From the NCBI GenBank assembly GCA_013178285.1, contig JABLXD010000013.1, positions 1 through 48,761 of the forward strand: 48,761 nucleotides of DNA. The letters run 5' to 3'. The position numbers were made by a program, and so were the translations under genes. Positions 47,571-48,761 of this stretch are shown piece after piece (the first letter of the stretch is position 1; each line of letters begins with the position of its first letter). Under the pieces are notes generated by a model, which was not told the DNA's origin, ran no database searches, and saw only the letters and a list, made by a program, of their open reading frames with translations. The DNA is from Methanofastidiosum sp. (GTDB taxonomy: Archaea; Methanobacteriota_B; Thermococci; Methanofastidiosales; Methanofastidiosaceae).

Positions 47571-48413
47571 CTAACTTATTATATCAACGGCAAAATCTAT
47601 AATCATCCTCCCAAATCCTTCTGGTAAGATATCAATCAGGATGAGCGTAATATTTTTATTATATACCTTTATTTTATCTTCCCTATATAATTCTAGTATC
47701 TTATAAGATATATCTCTTCTTGTTTGTTTATCATATTCCGCCAAATCAAGCATATTTAGAGATATTTCACCGATTATTTTGCTCTTGACTCTCCAAAGAC
47801 TTGTTTCTGGCACATCTTTAATGGTATTTGGATCAACTATGGGAAAAGCTTTCCCCTGGAGAATCTGTTTAGCCATTAGTCCATTGACATTACCTTTTGC
47901 TACAATATCTCTCTCTTGACCTAGTATCTCAATCTGTTGTTTAAAATCAATAGGCACGTATCCAACAACATCTACTAATTCTTTTAAAGTGTCAGAATCT
48001 ATAACAACTACTCTTGTAATGTCAATTTCAGACTGACCTTTAGAAATTTGCTTTGTGTAGTCCACCCCAGTTCGTATATCAGATGCCTTTATCAAAGAAT
48101 TGTTTATATTTATTCCAAGAGAATTAAGGGCGGAATTTGTTGATAATGGATCTATATCTACACTACTTCCCTTTGGCCTCAAATTAGAGAAAATAATGAT
48201 GGAAGAAACTTCTACCGTTCCGGGATTACCTTTCTCTTCATCTACGAAAAGAAATAGAGTATTATCATTTCCCAATCTATAAACGTCATAAAATACACCT
48301 GCAAATAGAAGCACCACTAATAGGACGATAATTATAGGCCATTTCCATCCTACTGATTTTTTCTTTGAATCTTTTTTTTGATTTTTGGCTTTTGTATCGT
48401 TATTTTTTGCCAT
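47571..48413 (-). CDS. Membrane-anchored LCP/DUF4012-like protein
   Basis: This is a 280-aa protein with a Lys-rich cytoplasmic start, one membrane helix (about 25-44, WPIIIVLLVVLLFAGVFYDV), then an extracytoplasmic alpha/beta domain. Segments such as EVSSIIIFSNLRPKGSSVDI (about 68-87) and DITRVVVIDSDTLKELVDVV (about 129-148) resemble the LytR-CpsA-Psr/DUF4012 fold, where an Asp/Arg-rich pocket binds polyprenyl phosphate. I cannot confirm catalytic residues. A role in attaching polymers or glycans to the cell surface is possible. It is the first gene of the truD operon. Confidence 0.6.
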   Translation of the reverse strand: MAKNNDTKAKNQKKDSKKKSVGWKWPIIIVLLVVLLFAGVFYDVYRLGNDNTLFLFVDEEKGNPGTVEVSSIIIFSNLRPKGSSVDIDPLSTNSALNSLGININNSLIKASDIRTGVDYTKQISKGQSEIDITRVVVIDSDTLKELVDVVGYVPIDFKQQIEILGQERDIVAKGNVNGLMAKQILQGKAFPIVDPNTIKDVPETSLWRVKSKIIGEISLNMLDLAEYDKQTRRDISYKILELYREDKIKVYNKNITLILIDILPEGFGRMIIDFAVDIIS

Positions 48414-48486
48414 ATTTTCTCACCAATAAGTTCCTATCTACTATTTATTCCTAAAAATATTTAAAATTACCTATTAAATTAATACT

Positions 48487-48761
48487 ATGAAGATACTTTG
48501 CCCCAACTGTAGGGCCACAATACTCTTCAAAGGTGATGAAAAATATTTACTTTGCTCAAACTGTAGAATTAAAATAAAGATGCCTACAAAGAAGGATTTT
48601 CCACATATAACACCAAATCTTATTGAAAAATGTTCAATATGTGAAAAGGTAATAAAATCTTCCAAAAACAAAAGAAGGTGCCCTGTTTGTGGACAAAAAG
48701 CATGCTCTTCATGTTGGAATTATTCAAGGCTTGTTTGTAAGAGGTGTCTTGAAGAAGGTAT
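48487..48761 (+). CDS. Zinc-ribbon protein, 3' end outside window
   Basis: The reading frame starts at ATG 48487 and stays open to the window end (91 codons). Three Cys clusters are visible: LCPNCRATI with LCSNCRIKI (residues 4-29), KCSICEKVIKSSKNKRRCPV with CGQKACSSCW (about 48-77), and LVCKRCLEE at the end. It looks like a multi-zinc-ribbon or FYVE/treble-clef-type protein. It is divergent from the LCP-like gene with a short AT-rich spacer containing TATTTAAAAT near 48457. Function unknown. Confidence 0.65.
   Translation, partial: MKILCPNCRATILFKGDEKYLLCSNCRIKIKMPTKKDFPHITPNLIEKCSICEKVIKSSKNKRRCPVCGQKACSSCWNYSRLVCKRCLEEG

Noticed and set aside
48474-48671. Minus-strand open frame at the right edge
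   Set aside because: It is antisense to the clear zinc-ribbon reading frame and has no recognisable features.
1-48761. CRISPR array or cas genes
   Set aside because: No regularly spaced 25-40 bp repeats and no Cas-like proteins were seen.

Overview
The window is AT-rich archaeal DNA, most likely from a methanogenic euryarchaeon. It carries archaeal information-processing genes: Orc1/Cdc6, PAN, the Hef helicase-nuclease, MBF1, TruD, eS17, an eL18-uL13-uS9-RpoN-uS2 ribosomal operon, and archaeal FBP aldolase/phosphatase. It also carries two methanogen marker genes, an AIR-synthase-like marker 2 protein and MtxX. TATA boxes about 25 nt upstream of leaderless starts and GGTGA-type ribosome binding sites are common. 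A lineage near Methanofastidiosales/Thermococci fits, but I cannot prove it from this sequence alone.

Positions 1-17.6 kb form an accessory defence island ending at a tRNA-Leu gene. From left to right it holds: a type IV (McrBC-like) restriction cluster in which the McrB motor is split just after the P-loop (two different N-terminal modules, each ending a few residues after Walker A, followed by one C-terminal ATPase half and McrC); a zinc-ribbon protein and a DUF6508 protein on the minus strand; a type I restriction-modification operon (HARE-HTH protein, HsdM, HsdS, HsdR, small YgjP-like metallopeptidase) flanked by 38-bp identical direct repeats; two membrane proteins of unknown role; and a 968-aa Prim-Pol/D5-type replication helicase with iteron-like repeats on both sides. 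No integrase is visible.

Positions 17.7-30.7 kb are mostly housekeeping genes: pyruvate kinase, archease, UspA, a stomatin-like protein, a TrkA-type K+ channel, a DUF134/NifX-like/DUF1847 group, methanogenesis marker 2, ScpB, a TldE-like protein, UPF0200, UPF0201 and a lipoate ligase-like protein. At 30.7 kb a strong hairpin follows a TATA box by about 25 nt and appears to be the leader of a small winged-helix gene coupled to Hef.

Positions 33-38.8 kb hold a small helical protein, a polyprenol/phytol kinase-like membrane enzyme with a coupled thymidylate kinase-like gene, and the ribosomal operon read leftwards (eL18, uL13, uS9, RpoN, tRNA-Pro, a truncated enolase-like protein, uS2, FBP aldolase/phosphatase). 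Positions 38.9-48.8 kb hold an aminotransferase, eS17, MtxX, SurE, Orc1/Cdc6, a gap with three very small genes and dyad repeats (possible origin region), PAN, MBF1, and a leftward operon ending in TruD.

The most interesting signals are the split-P-loop McrB arrangement, the direct repeats framing the type I system, the structured leader before hef, the iterons around the Prim-Pol gene and the half-length enolase in the ribosomal operon.
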